Below are positions 49,672-58,008 of a stretch of DNA of 64,000 nt, one piece after another. Where the stretch lies: the NCBI RefSeq assembly GCF_003432385.1, contig NZ_CP031841.1, positions 806,001 through 870,000 of the forward strand, given 5' to 3'. Under the pieces are notes generated by a model, which had not been told where the DNA came from, made no database searches, and was given only the letters and a program-made list of their open reading frames with translations. Positions within the stretch are counted from its first letter, which is position 1, and each line of letters opens with the position of its first letter. Made by a program: the position numbers and the translations under genes. The DNA comes from Breoghania sp. L-A4. Lineage in GTDB: Bacteria; Pseudomonadota; Alphaproteobacteria; Rhizobiales; Stappiaceae.

Positions 49672-50058
49672 ATGGCTGGCACAACGCCCCCGTTCGAAAT
49701 TCCGGAGCAGATGCGCGACTTCGCCGACAAGAGCGTCGATCAGGCGCGCAAGGCCTTCGATTCGTTCATCGAGGCCTCGCAAAAGGCCGTGAGCACCATG
49801 GACGGCTCGACCAACGCGGTGCAGAGCGGCGCCCGCGACATGAACAAGAAGGCGCTGGATTATGCCGAAGAGCATATCGGCGCGGCCTTCGCGCTGGCCC
49901 AGAACATCGTGCGCGCCAACGATGTGCAGGAAATCATGAAACTGCAGAGCGAGTTTCTCAAGTCGCAGATGGAAATCCTGGGCGAGCAGGCCCGCGAGTT
50001 CAGCGAAACCGCGACCAAGGCGGCCAGCGATGCGACCAAGCCGGCCTCGAAGAGCTGA
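49672..50058 (+). CDS. Phasin family protein (first of two)
   Basis: The 128-residue product is a typical alphaproteobacterial phasin: a helical, amphipathic protein with FADKSVDQARKAFDSFIEASQKAVSTMDGS, the ALDYAEEHIGAAFALAQNIVRANDVQEIMKLQSEFLKSQMEILGEQAREFSETATKAA pattern and an Ala/Lys/Ser-rich tail. Phasins coat polyhydroxybutyrate granules. The ATG at 49672 is chosen because AGGAGAG lies seven bases upstream; a frame reaching 49639 starts before that site. A second phasin gene follows after 400 bases. Confidence 0.92.
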   Translation: MAGTTPPFEIPEQMRDFADKSVDQARKAFDSFIEASQKAVSTMDGSTNAVQSGARDMNKKALDYAEEHIGAAFALAQNIVRANDVQEIMKLQSEFLKSQMEILGEQAREFSETATKAASDATKPASKS

Positions 50059-50081
50059 GTCGCGAACGGCTCCCTGCGAAG

Positions 50082-50105
50082 AAGCGGCCCGGACCCGGGC
50101 CGCTT
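50082..50105 (+). terminator. Hairpin after the first phasin gene
   Basis: AAGCGGCCCGG at 50082-50092 and CCGGGCCGCTT at 50095-50105 form an eleven-base perfect stem right after the phasin stop. The downstream bases (GACCCTCCCGC) hold no T-tract, so it may protect the 3' end or terminate weakly. Confidence 0.65.
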
Positions 50106-50239
50106 GACCCTCCCGCGTCGCTCCGGCGGACGTCACACGGATTGCCAGATTGTCCGCTACATTGCCGCGGCTCAGGGCGGGATCGATGCGGACCACGGTG
50201 AGAAGCGGTCGCATTCCGCCGTTATCTATTTGATTTTTG

Positions 50240-50270
50240 TGCACTGCAATAAAGTTGTTGCAATGCAATA
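50240..50270 (+). promoter_or_regulatory. Paired TGCAnTGCAATA direct repeats upstream of the second phasin gene
   Basis: TGCACTGCAATA at 50240-50251 and TGCAATGCAATA at 50259-50270 are two copies of one 12-base motif, 19 bases apart start to start, about two helical turns. They lie about 190-220 bases upstream of the phasin start in an otherwise AT-rich stretch (50221-50285). TGCA-containing repeats of this kind are binding sites of the PhaR repressor in phasin promoters of other alphaproteobacteria; the assignment here is inference. The region 50106-50462 has no supportable gene. Confidence 0.55.
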
Positions 50271-50462
50271 TATATGTGCTATCTTCCCGGTATTGGAATT
50301 CAGGCCGATTGCGGCCGACGCGCGCTCCGAAGGGGCGCCCGGTCAGGAGGCGCAGGGCGGACGCACCGCCGCGCTGGACACTGGCCGGTTATCGAGTGCT
50401 GGAGCCTTCTACCCCGGAACATCCGGTCCGGAGCCTTCAGCCTTTCCATTGGAGATGACATT

Positions 50463-50987
50463 ATGACCACCGCGAAGACCGAGACGAAGACCACCGCCGC
50501 TCCGAAGACCCGCGCCAAGAAGACTGGCGAATCGACGTCGGGCGCCGAATTTTCGGCATTCACTCTGCCCAAGATGGACATGCCGACGATGGAAGTTCCC
50601 GCCGCCGTCCGCGAGATCGCGGAAAAGGGCGTCGAGCAGTTCCGTGAGGCCTATGACCGCATGCGTTCGGCGGCCGAAGAGTCGACCGACCTCATCGAGG
50701 ACAGCTACGAGACCAGCCGCCAGGGCATGGTCGAGTTGAACCTGCGCGCGCTCGAAGCCGCCAAGTCGAACACCGATGCGGCCTACTCGTTCATGCGCGA
50801 CATGTTCGGCGTGAAGACGCTGTCGCAGGCGATCGAGCTGCAGACGTCTTATGCGCGCAAGCAGTTCGAGGCGCTTTCCGGCCAGACCAAGGACATTCAG
50901 GAACTCGCCGCGAAGATGGCAAGCGACGCCGGCGAGCCGGTCAAGGACGCCGTCGAGAAGATGTTCAAGGACATCAAGGCCGCCTGA
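50463..50987 (+). CDS. Phasin family protein (second)
   Basis: The 174-residue product starts with a Lys/Thr/Ala-rich basic segment (MTTAKTETKTTAAPKTRAKKTGES) and continues with the phasin core EKGVEQFREAYDRMRSAAEESTDLIEDSYETSRQGMVELNLRALEAAKSNTDAAYSFMRDMFGVKTLSQAIELQTSYARKQFEALSGQTKDIQELA. Length and pattern fit the Phasin_2 family; the basic N-terminus may let it bridge granules and DNA. It has its own promoter with a repeated motif and ends at a strong hairpin. Confidence 0.92.
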   Translation: MTTAKTETKTTAAPKTRAKKTGESTSGAEFSAFTLPKMDMPTMEVPAAVREIAEKGVEQFREAYDRMRSAAEESTDLIEDSYETSRQGMVELNLRALEAAKSNTDAAYSFMRDMFGVKTLSQAIELQTSYARKQFEALSGQTKDIQELAAKMASDAGEPVKDAVEKMFKDIKAA

Positions 50988-51027
50988 TCGCCTGGCGCGG
51001 ACCGCGCAAGGCAACGAAATCAACCGG

Positions 51028-51065
51028 CACGCCCGGGCCTTTGGCCGCGGGCGTGTCTGCTTTTT
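51028..51065 (+). terminator. Rho-independent terminator after the second phasin gene
   Basis: CACGCCCGGGCC, a TTT loop and GGCCGCGGGCGTG pair with one bulge, followed by TCTGC and a run of five T bases at 51061-51065. It sits 40 bases after the phasin stop. Confidence 0.8.
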
Positions 51066-51159
51066 GGGTTCAATTTCGATTTTTCTCCGGTGGGCTGTGC
51101 ATACCGGTCTTACCCCTTGAAATCGGAATCGTTTCTCCATAATGTCCGCCCACTTCCGG

Positions 51160-51235
51160 GCCGCCTTAGCTCAGTTGGTTAGAGCGCTAGATTGTGGATC
51201 TAGAGGTCCCCGTTCAATTCGGGGAGGCGGTACCA
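51160..51235 (+). tRNA. tRNA-His (GTG anticodon)
   Basis: The 76-base cloverleaf has acceptor GCCGCCT/AGGCGGT, D-arm TAGCTCAGTTGGTTAGAGC, anticodon stem CTAGA/TCTAG enclosing TTGTGGA with GTG as anticodon, T-arm CCCCG TTCAATT CGGGG and encoded CCA. The discriminator is A73 (51232), not the C73 that pairs with G-1 in most bacterial tRNA-His. The first acceptor pair is G-T. Absence of C73 is a known property of many alphaproteobacterial tRNA-His genes. Confidence 0.93.
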
Positions 51236-51418
51236 TTTCCTTCAGACAAGATCCTCCTTCGGGACCCTGACGCCGGGCCGGAAGGCGCGCGGCCGGATCT
51301 TGCGCCCCGTCCCGATTCCTGTTCGGGCCCGATCCCTGTTTCGGATGGAGGCGCTGAACCAGTTGACGCAACGGGTGTCCTCCCGGCGCCCCGTTCCCAC
51401 TCAAAACTTCGGACCGTC

Positions 51419-52123
51419 ATGACCCAGCCCCGTCCGCCGCTCACTCTCGCCGGTATGGCGCTGGGCGCGCGTCTGGCGTCGCCGCTGCTGCCCGGCGTCA
51501 TCACCTATGCGGCGGCGCTTGGCGCTTTCGCCGCGCTCAAGGGGCTGTCGCTGGCCGAAATCACCTTGATGAACGTGATGGTCTATGCCGGCGCGTCGCA
51601 ATTCGTGGCGCTGGAAGTCTGGAGCGAACCGCTCGGCCTGCCGCTGATCGTGACGATGGTCGGCGTGGCGGCGGCGGTGAACCTGCGCATGATCCTCATT
51701 GGCGCCAGCCTGCGGCCGTGGTTCTCGGCGTTGCCCGTGTGGCAGGTCTATCCCGCGCTGGGCATTGTCACCGATCCGGGCTGGCTGCTGTCGATGCGCT
51801 ATCATGCCGGGGGCGGGCGCGATTGGGGGATCTATCTCGGATCCGCGGCGCTGTTGTATGCCGCCTGGGTGCTGGGCACGATTCCCGGCCACGTGCTGGG
51901 CGCGCTGGTCGCCCATCCCGAGGCCTGGGGGCTCGATCTGGTGATGCCGGCGTTTTTCACGGCCTTGCTGGTGCCATTGTGGAAGGGGCGGGCACAGGCC
52001 GCGCCCTGGGGCGTCGCCGCCGTGGTGTCGGTCGTCGTGTGGCAATTGGCCGGCGGCTACTGGTTCATCATCGCCGGAGCGCTTGCCGGTGCGCTGGTGG
52101 GGGCCTTCGCCGATGAACGGTAA
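51419..52123 (+). CDS. azlC: AzlC-family branched-chain amino acid exporter, large subunit
   Basis: The 234-residue membrane protein fits AzlC: GMALGARLASPLLPGVITYAAALGAFAALKGLSLAEITLMNVMVYAGASQFVALE, then NLRMILIGASLRPW and the later helices with FFTALLVPLWKG. AzlCD pairs export branched-chain amino acids or analogues. The ATG at 51419 is chosen because a frame reaching farther upstream would run into the tRNA-His gene. Its stop overlaps the azlD start by 11 bases, so the pair is translationally coupled. Confidence 0.92.
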   Translation: MTQPRPPLTLAGMALGARLASPLLPGVITYAAALGAFAALKGLSLAEITLMNVMVYAGASQFVALEVWSEPLGLPLIVTMVGVAAAVNLRMILIGASLRPWFSALPVWQVYPALGIVTDPGWLLSMRYHAGGGRDWGIYLGSAALLYAAWVLGTIPGHVLGALVAHPEAWGLDLVMPAFFTALLVPLWKGRAQAAPWGVAAVVSVVVWQLAGGYWFIIAGALAGALVGAFADER

Positions 52124-52433
52124 CGTGCTTTCCGTCGACATGGCGGCGCTCGCCGCTTTCGCGGCCATGGGGCTGGTGACCTTCTCGATGCGCGCGGGCG
52201 GCTACTGGCTGATGGGGCGCCTGCCGATGACGGACCGGCTGCGGCGCGGACTTCAGGCGCTGCCCGGCGCACTGATCGTCGCGACCATCGTGCCTGTGGC
52301 TCTGCAAAAGGGAATCCCCGCCTCGATCTGCATGCTCGTCACCGCGCTTGCGATGGCGATCGTCCGCCGCGATCTCGTGGCCGTCATCGCTGGCCTTGCG
52401 GCCGCCGCCCTGTTGCGGCATTTCGGATTTTAG
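52113..52433 (+). CDS. azlD: AzlD-family small subunit of the amino acid exporter
   Basis: The 106-residue protein has four short hydrophobic helices and the AzlD pattern ALAAFAAMGLVTFSMRAGGYWLMGRLPMTDRLRRGLQALPGALIVATIVPVALQKG. It overlaps the end of azlC and is the usual partner of that protein. The start at 52113 is the ATG inside the last codons of azlC. Confidence 0.92.
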   Translation: MNGNVLSVDMAALAAFAAMGLVTFSMRAGGYWLMGRLPMTDRLRRGLQALPGALIVATIVPVALQKGIPASICMLVTALAMAIVRRDLVAVIAGLAAAALLRHFGF

Positions 52434-52444
52434 CGGGAACGGGC

Positions 52445-54124
52445 CTATTCGGGGTTTTTCTCCGGATCCCGATGGGCGGCCCGAATGTCCGCGCGCGCCG
52501 GATTCGGCACACGGGCGGGTTGCGCCCGCAGCGCCCTGAGATCCTCCTCAACTGCATCGCGCGTCGTCTCAGGCCCGCCGGCGGCGTCGATGCGCGTCCA
52601 GCTGATGGCGCCAAGGCGGTAGCCCAACTGGTGCTTGACCACCGAGACATCGGCATCGGACGCATCGCCATGGCGTCCGGCGACGCGTTCAAACAGCGTC
52701 GTGGGCTGCGCTTCCAGCCAGTAGCCGCGAAACTCCGCCGAGGCGGCCCGGGCGACGGCGGCGATCGCATCGCGCGCCGCGGGATGGGCGAACACGGAAT
52801 CCGCGATCACGCTGTGCCCGGCGGCAAGCGCGGCGCGGGCCTTCTCCGCAACCCGCGAATAGACCTCCCCGGACACCTGCTGGCTGTAGGCCTCCGGCGG
52901 CAGCGCGTCGGTCGGATCAAGCCCGAACATGATCTTGCGCTCCTCATCGGACCGCAGGACGATCGCGCCGGGCGGGTGGCCCAGGTCCGGCGCGATGGCG
53001 TGCGCGAGCGTGGTCTTTCCGGTCCCCGACAGGCCCCCTATGGCGATCAGAACGGGTGTGGCGGGCTCCAGGTAACGTTCGCCGAACTCGAAGTGCCGGA
53101 CAGCTTCGGCGCGCGCGGCGCGCCGGGCGTCGCCCTCGATATGGGCAAGCCGCGCCGCCGTGACCTTCGAGCGGATCGCCGCCCGCATCATCAGATAAAA
53201 GGGAAGCGCGCCCATATCCTCAAGATCCGAGATCTTGTGCGTGACAAGCAGGTAATGATTGAGCAGCAGGTTCGCGTTGCGCCGGTGGCCGCGGTCCCAC
53301 AGGTCCATCAGCACGAAGGCGAGATCGTAAAGCACGTCGCCGGTGGCCACCCGGTCGTCGAATTCGATGGCGTCGAACAGAACCGGTTTTCCGTCGATCA
53401 GCACGATGTTGCCCAGATGCCCATCGCCGTGACAGCGGCGGATGAAGCCCATCCGTCCGCGCTGCCGCAGCAACGGCTTGATCCGCGCATGGATCGCATG
53501 CGCCTCGGCGCTGAGCATGCGCACGCGATTCGGCTCGTACAGGTCCGGCTCGGCCAGGAACGCGGTCTTGTTCTGACAGATGTAGTCTTCCAGATCGTCG
53601 ATCCACGGTTCCGCCGGCATGCGTGGCGCGCGGGCGTGCGCCTGCGCAAACGTCTCCGCAAGCGCGATGACCATGCTGTCATCCAGCGGACCGGACTCCG
53701 CGACGTGGTCCAGGGTCATCGTTTCATCGAAGCGGCGCATGCGCACCAGCCACTCGACCGGTTCTCCAGCGCCGCCGATGGCCAGCCGGCCGTCGTCTTC
53801 GCGCGTCACCGGCACCACGCCGCGATAGATCGTCGGCGCATTGTCCTTGTTCACGGCGATTTCCGTCTCGCACGCCTTTTTGCGCTTCTCCAGTGTCGAA
53901 TAGTCGAGAAACGGGAATGTCACCGCGCGCTTGAGCTTCAGCGCGCTTGAGCCCGCGAGAAACACCACGGACGCGTGGGTGTCGATGCGTGTGACGGGGC
54001 CGTCCGCGCCGTGGGTCGCGGGTTCGGCAAGCAGCTCAAGAACCTCGGTTTGCGAGTCGGAACGGGGCAATGTTTTGAGGCCTTCCGGGGCTTGTCGTGA
54101 AATCGCAACTGAGGGATTGGCCAT
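52445..54124 (-). CDS. Aminoglycoside-phosphotransferase-like kinase fused to a P-loop (AAA) kinase
   Basis: The 559-residue protein joins an N-terminal APH/choline-kinase-like domain (CHGDGHLGNIVLIDGKPVLFDAIEFDDRVATGDVLYDLAFVLMDL contains the catalytic HGD and the DxD-like metal Asp) to a C-terminal P-loop kinase-like domain with GGLSGTGKTTLAHAIA near residue 350 and an HSVIADSVFAHP segment. This is the COG2187/COG0645 fusion found across bacteria; the mycobacterial dormancy-regulon gene Rv2004c is of this type. An FNR-type palindrome lies 31-44 bases upstream of the start, at 54155. The physiological substrate is unknown. Confidence 0.9.
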   Translation of the reverse strand: MANPSVAISRQAPEGLKTLPRSDSQTEVLELLAEPATHGADGPVTRIDTHASVVFLAGSSALKLKRAVTFPFLDYSTLEKRKKACETEIAVNKDNAPTIYRGVVPVTREDDGRLAIGGAGEPVEWLVRMRRFDETMTLDHVAESGPLDDSMVIALAETFAQAHARAPRMPAEPWIDDLEDYICQNKTAFLAEPDLYEPNRVRMLSAEAHAIHARIKPLLRQRGRMGFIRRCHGDGHLGNIVLIDGKPVLFDAIEFDDRVATGDVLYDLAFVLMDLWDRGHRRNANLLLNHYLLVTHKISDLEDMGALPFYLMMRAAIRSKVTAARLAHIEGDARRAARAEAVRHFEFGERYLEPATPVLIAIGGLSGTGKTTLAHAIAPDLGHPPGAIVLRSDEERKIMFGLDPTDALPPEAYSQQVSGEVYSRVAEKARAALAAGHSVIADSVFAHPAARDAIAAVARAASAEFRGYWLEAQPTTLFERVAGRHGDASDADVSVVKHQLGYRLGAISWTRIDAAGGPETTRDAVEEDLRALRAQPARVPNPARADIRAAHRDPEKNPE

Positions 54125-54154
54125 GCAGTGTGGCGGGTCGATGGCCTGTCGGCG

Positions 54155-54168
54155 TTGACATTAGTCAA
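54155..54168. promoter_or_regulatory. FNR/FixK-type palindrome upstream of the kinase fusion
   Basis: TTGACATTAGTCAA is a perfect dyad with the TTGAY-N4-RTCAA pattern of FNR/FixK/NNR-type regulators. Its centre is about 37 bases upstream of the annotated start of the minus-strand kinase gene; if it acts as an activator box at -41.5, transcription would start near or inside the current start codon, so the true translation start may be farther in or the site may serve another arrangement. The rest of 54169-54458 shows no gene. Confidence 0.6.
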
Positions 54169-54458
54169 TGTCCGCCCGGCCAGTTCTGTCAGTCTGCGCA
54201 AGGCCATGTTGCCGCCAACAAGTTCCCGCAGCATTGGGAAAGTGCAGAACGGTCCGTCGGATTCGGATGCCGTGGCGATCGGGCATCGCACCGGCGGCAA
54301 TGAGACGGCGGTAACCCGACCGAAGTGTGTCAACGGGCCCGGCATCACACTCGGTCCGGCACTCCGACCGGCCCGGACATCCAGTATGCCCGATAGCCCA
54401 ATACGCCTGGTGTGCCCGAATGCCTGGCATCAACGAATGGTTGAGGAGACCACCCATT

Positions 54459-54838
54459 ATGAGCGCAACGCTGGGGCTGAAGAAGATCCGCCTGAATCTG
54501 GCCCGCACCCATGAGTATCCCAACGGCTCGAGCCGGCACGGCTACGAGTTCGCCGCGCCGTTGTCCGACGATGGCCACATTGACGCTGCCGCCTGGAAGA
54601 AGGTGCGCGATCATTGCCGGGTGCGCCGCTTCTGGGCGACGAGGAGGAGGATATTGGCCATCTCATGCATCGGCCGGGCGGTTCGTGGGCATTCCACTAC
54701 GACATCGGCGGCGATGAGGACGATGAGGCCGGATACCGTTTCGCGTCCCACGCGTTCAGGCCCGGCGAATATGTGTCGATCCGTGACGAGGACGGCGAAC
54801 TGCATCCCTTTCAGGTTGTTACGGTGCAGGACGCCTGA
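54459..54838 (+). pseudogene. Conserved small alphaproteobacterial protein, broken by one frameshift
   Basis: The frame from 54459 (MSATLGLKKIRLNLARTHEYPNGSSRHGYEFAAPL, GAGGAG upstream) runs to CRVRRFW and then leaves its natural frame. The continuation GDEEEDIGHLMHRPGGSWAFHYDIGGDEDDEAGYRFASHAFRPGEYVSIRDEDGELHPF is in the next frame to 54838. One missing G in the run at 54634-54636 accounts for this. The intact protein would have about 126 residues, very acidic in the second half. I know the sequence type as a conserved hypothetical family of alphaproteobacteria; no function is established. Confidence 0.75.
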
Positions 54839-54893
54839 ATTCCCGTGGGGAAACTCTGGAATTGCTCGGCCGTGGGACCTGTAACCTTTCCCT

Positions 54894-54907
54894 TTGACCC
54901 TCGTCAA
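54894..54907. promoter_or_regulatory. FNR/FixK-type palindrome upstream of hsp20
   Basis: TTGACCCTCGTCAA is a perfect TTGAC-N4-GTCAA dyad (TTTGACCCTCGTCAAA with flanks). Its centre is about 90 bases upstream of the hsp20 start, on the same strand. It is nested in a wider GTAAC...GTTAC inverted repeat (54881-54911), so other operator functions are possible. Confidence 0.65.
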
Positions 54908-54989
54908 AGTTACAAGGGGGCGGGCCGTGTATCCTTCTTGAGAAATGGCGAATGTGTTGTGCTCGCCATGGTAATAGGAGGTAATTGCG

Positions 54990-55451
54990 ATGCGTTCAGT
55001 AATTCCCACTCTGTGGGGTGGAGAGGACAAGCCGTTTTCATCTCTTCACAAGGAAATCGACCGCTTGTTCGACGATTTCACGAAACGCGGCCTGCCCGGC
55101 GCCGAGATGTTCGGAGGCAAGATGCCGGCCATCGAAGTCACGGAAACCGATGGTGGCGTGGATGTCACCGCTGAACTGCCGGGCGTCGCCGAGTCCGATA
55201 TCGACGTCTCGATCAACGACCACTACCTGACGATCAAGGGTGAGAAGAAGCAGGAAAAGGAAACCAAGGACAAGGATGTCCACGTCAGCGAGCGCAGCTA
55301 CGGCGCGTTTCGCCGCACCATTTCCCTGCCGTTCGAACCCGACAGCGACAAGGTTCAGGCGGATTTCGACAAGGGCGTGCTGAGCGTTCACATTCCCAAG
55401 CCGGCCGAAGTGGCGCAGAAGGAAAAGAAGATCAAGATCGGCAAGAGTTGA
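54990..55451 (+). CDS. Hsp20/alpha-crystallin family small heat-shock protein
   Basis: The 153-residue chaperone has an N-terminal SLHKEIDRLFDDF segment, an alpha-crystallin domain (about 46-140) with TAELPGVAESDIDVSINDHYLTIKGEKK, FRRTISLPFEPDSDKVQADFDKGVLSVHIPK, and a C-terminal IxI motif (KKIKIGKS). It binds unfolding proteins under stress. A perfect FNR-type palindrome is upstream and a good terminator follows, so the gene is a separate transcription unit. The sequence shows no RNA thermometer that I recognise. Confidence 0.95.
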   Translation: MRSVIPTLWGGEDKPFSSLHKEIDRLFDDFTKRGLPGAEMFGGKMPAIEVTETDGGVDVTAELPGVAESDIDVSINDHYLTIKGEKKQEKETKDKDVHVSERSYGAFRRTISLPFEPDSDKVQADFDKGVLSVHIPKPAEVAQKEKKIKIGKS

Positions 55452-55496
55452 ACCGCGTCCCGCGCGACGGTTTGCGACTATGCCGCCATCCTTGAA

Positions 55497-55524
55497 GGTC
55501 GCACCTCCCGGTGCGGCCTTTTTT
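55497..55524 (+). terminator. Rho-independent terminator after hsp20
   Basis: GGTCGCACC, a TCCC loop and GGTGCGGCC form a nine-pair stem (one G-T pair) followed directly by TTTTTT. Confidence 0.9.
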
Positions 55525-55621
55525 GCGCTGGCGGGCTGCGCCCAACGTCCTATGATCGCGCCGGATTCGAATGGCCGTATTGGCGGTGCCCGCGTGGCCG
55601 GGTTTTGTTTTGCATAGAGAG

Positions 55622-57301
55622 ATGACAATGGCGATGACGGCGCGCAGTGGCGGCAAGCTGGTGGTCGAGGCGCTGGAAGCGCAGGGCGCGGAGCGGGTTT
55701 TCTGTGTTCCGGGCGAGAGCTATCTCGCCGTGCTCGACGGGCTGCATGACGCGTCGATCCCGGTCACCGTCTGCCGCCAGGAAGGCGGCGCCGCGATGAT
55801 GGCGGAAGCCTGGGGCAAGATGACCAACCGTCCCGGCATCTGCATGGTCACGCGCGGGCCCGGCGCGACGAACGCCGCGGCCGGGGTGCACATCGCCCAG
55901 CAGGATTCCACGCCGATGATCCTGTTCATCGGGCAGATCGACCGCGGCATGCGCGGCCGCGACGCCTTCCAGGAAGTCGACTACGTGCAGATGTTCGGCC
56001 GCATCGCCAAATGGGTGGCCGAGATCGAGACGCCCGACCGCATCCCGGAAATGATCTCCCGGGCCTATCACGTGGCCTGTTCGGGCCGGCCGGGTCCCGT
56101 GGTGCTTGCCCTTCCCGAGGACATGCTGATCGCGACCGCCGACGTGGCGCCGCCCGGGTATGTGAACGCGGTGGAAGGCTATCCCGGGCTCACCCAGATG
56201 GCGGATCTTCAGAAGCGCCTCTGGGCGGCGAAAAATCCCTTCGTCGTCCTGGGCGGCGGCGGCTGGTCGCAGGCCGCGGTCGATCGGGTGCGCCGCTTCG
56301 CCGAACGCTTCGATCTGCCGGTCGGCTGTTCCTTCCGCCGCCAGATGCTGTTCGATCACGAGCACCCCAACTACGCGGGCGACATCGGCCTGGGCATCAA
56401 TCCCAAGCTGGTGAAACGGGTGCGCGAGGCGGATCTGCTGCTGCTCATCGGCGCCCGCATGTCCGAGGTGCCGAGCCAATCCTACGACCTGCTGGGCATT
56501 CCGGATCCCGGAACCAGTCTTGTGCACGTGCATCCCGGCGCGGAGGAACTCGGACGCGTCTACCGTCCCGATCTGGCGATCCAGGCGGGCGCGGAAGGGT
56601 TCACCGCGGCGCTCGAGGGACTGCAGCCGCCCGCGCAGATTAGCTGGGCCGGGCGCGCGACGGACGCACATGCGGACTATCTCGCCTGGACGGACACGCC
56701 GCCACAGACGCCGGGCGACTTGCAGATGGGGGGCGTGATGACGTTCCTGCGCGGGGCGCTGGATGATGATGCGATCATGACCAACGGGGCGGGCAATTAC
56801 GCCACGTGGCTGCACCGGTTCCACCGCTTTCGCCGCCACGGCACGCAGCTTGCGCCCACCAGCGGCTCGATGGGCTATGGGCTGCCCGCCGCCATCGCGG
56901 CGAAGCTCAAGCATCCCGGCCGCACGGTGGTGTGTTTCGCGGGAGACGGCTGCATCCAGATGACGATGCAGGAACTGGGCACGGCCGCGCAGGAGGGTGC
57001 CGCGATCATTGTCGTGCTGGTCGACAACGGCATGTATGGCACCATCCGCATGCACCAGGAGAAGACCTATCCGGGCCGTGTCTCCGCGACGAAGCTGGAC
57101 AACCCTGATTTCGCGGCGCTGGCGCGCGCCTATGGGATGCATGCTTCCACCGTGCGGGAAACCGAGGCGTTCGGTCCGGCATTCGAACAGGCGAAGGCGA
57201 GCGGCAAGCCGGCGCTGCTGCACCTGCTGCTGGACCCTGAGGCCATCACGCCCGCAGCCTCTTTGAGCCAGTTGCGCGACGCCGCCTTGAGCAATGCTTA
57301 A
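55622..57301 (+). CDS. Thiamine-diphosphate enzyme (acetolactate synthase / oxo-acid decarboxylase-like)
   Basis: The 559-residue enzyme has Pyr, central and PP domains: MTMAMTARSGGKLVVEALEAQGAERVFCVPGESYL with catalytic Glu54 (CRQEGGAAMMAEAWGK), RGPGATNAAAGVHIAQQDSTPMILFIGQI, and the C-terminal ThDP motif GDGCIQMTMQELGTAAQEGAAIIVVLVDNGMYGTIRMHQEK. It has no regulatory-subunit gene beside it. It differs in sequence from the other ThDP enzyme at 14.6 kb. The start at 55622 is preferred because earlier codons of the frame run toward the terminator. Substrate unknown. Confidence 0.85.
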   Translation: MTMAMTARSGGKLVVEALEAQGAERVFCVPGESYLAVLDGLHDASIPVTVCRQEGGAAMMAEAWGKMTNRPGICMVTRGPGATNAAAGVHIAQQDSTPMILFIGQIDRGMRGRDAFQEVDYVQMFGRIAKWVAEIETPDRIPEMISRAYHVACSGRPGPVVLALPEDMLIATADVAPPGYVNAVEGYPGLTQMADLQKRLWAAKNPFVVLGGGGWSQAAVDRVRRFAERFDLPVGCSFRRQMLFDHEHPNYAGDIGLGINPKLVKRVREADLLLLIGARMSEVPSQSYDLLGIPDPGTSLVHVHPGAEELGRVYRPDLAIQAGAEGFTAALEGLQPPAQISWAGRATDAHADYLAWTDTPPQTPGDLQMGGVMTFLRGALDDDAIMTNGAGNYATWLHRFHRFRRHGTQLAPTSGSMGYGLPAAIAAKLKHPGRTVVCFAGDGCIQMTMQELGTAAQEGAAIIVVLVDNGMYGTIRMHQEKTYPGRVSATKLDNPDFAALARAYGMHASTVRETEAFGPAFEQAKASGKPALLHLLLDPEAITPAASLSQLRDAALSNA

Positions 57302-57510
57302 CCGTGATCTGTCCCGAGGCTTGCACGCCAATTGTTGATTAAACTATTGTCATATATATCGATGCGGCGCCCACGCATAGGGTGTCCGTACAAGAATCGC
57401 CTCTGTTGCGCGCGCCGGGCACGACGCCTTTCTGCCGCGGCTTGACAGGGCATCGTGCCTGTGTGCGCGGTCGCTTCGCGGCATGCGGGCTCGAGGGGGA
57501 AGGGGACGCA

Positions 57511-58008
57511 ATGGAGTCAATTCTGGTTTTGGAATCCGGCTGGCGGCCCGGATTGATAGGCCGCATCATCGAGATGCATGCACGGTATTTCGCGCGGAGC
57601 TGGAACTTCCAGCAGGGTTTCGAAGCACGGTTGGCGCAGGATCTGGGAACGTTTTTCGAATCCTTCAATCCGCAGCGCGACTTCGTTCTGGCTGCCCTTG
57701 AGGACGACCGGATTTCCGGATCGATCGTTATCGACAGCGGCGATGTGCGCGGGACGGAGAACCAGGCCGAATTGCGGTGGTTCATCGTCGATTCGCCGGG
57801 CCGGGGCGTTGGCCGCAGGATGCTGGCCGCCGCGATGGACCACGTCGATCGGGCAGGTTTCGCAAGCTGCCGCCTGTCGACATTTCAGGACCCCGAAGAG
57901 GCCCGCAGGCTCTATGAGGAGTTCGATTTCCGATTGGTCGGCGAGCACCAAACGGACTTCTGCGGCGCGGAACGACCCTGTCGGGAGTATCTCAGGACGC
58001 CGTCTTGA
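57511..58008 (+). CDS. GNAT-family N-acetyltransferase
   Basis: The 165-residue protein is a single GNAT domain: IGRIIEMHARYFARSWNFQQGFEARL at the start, AELRWFIVDSPGRGVGRRMLAAAMDHVDRAGFASCRLSTF with the acetyl-CoA pyrophosphate loop (GRGVGRRM) and EEARRLYEEFDFRLVGEH toward the end. The start at 57511 follows AAGGGGA. Its stop overlaps the end of the convergent Pat-like gene by 17 bases. The acceptor is unknown. Confidence 0.88.
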   Translation: MESILVLESGWRPGLIGRIIEMHARYFARSWNFQQGFEARLAQDLGTFFESFNPQRDFVLAALEDDRISGSIVIDSGDVRGTENQAELRWFIVDSPGRGVGRRMLAAAMDHVDRAGFASCRLSTFQDPEEARRLYEEFDFRLVGEHQTDFCGAERPCREYLRTPS

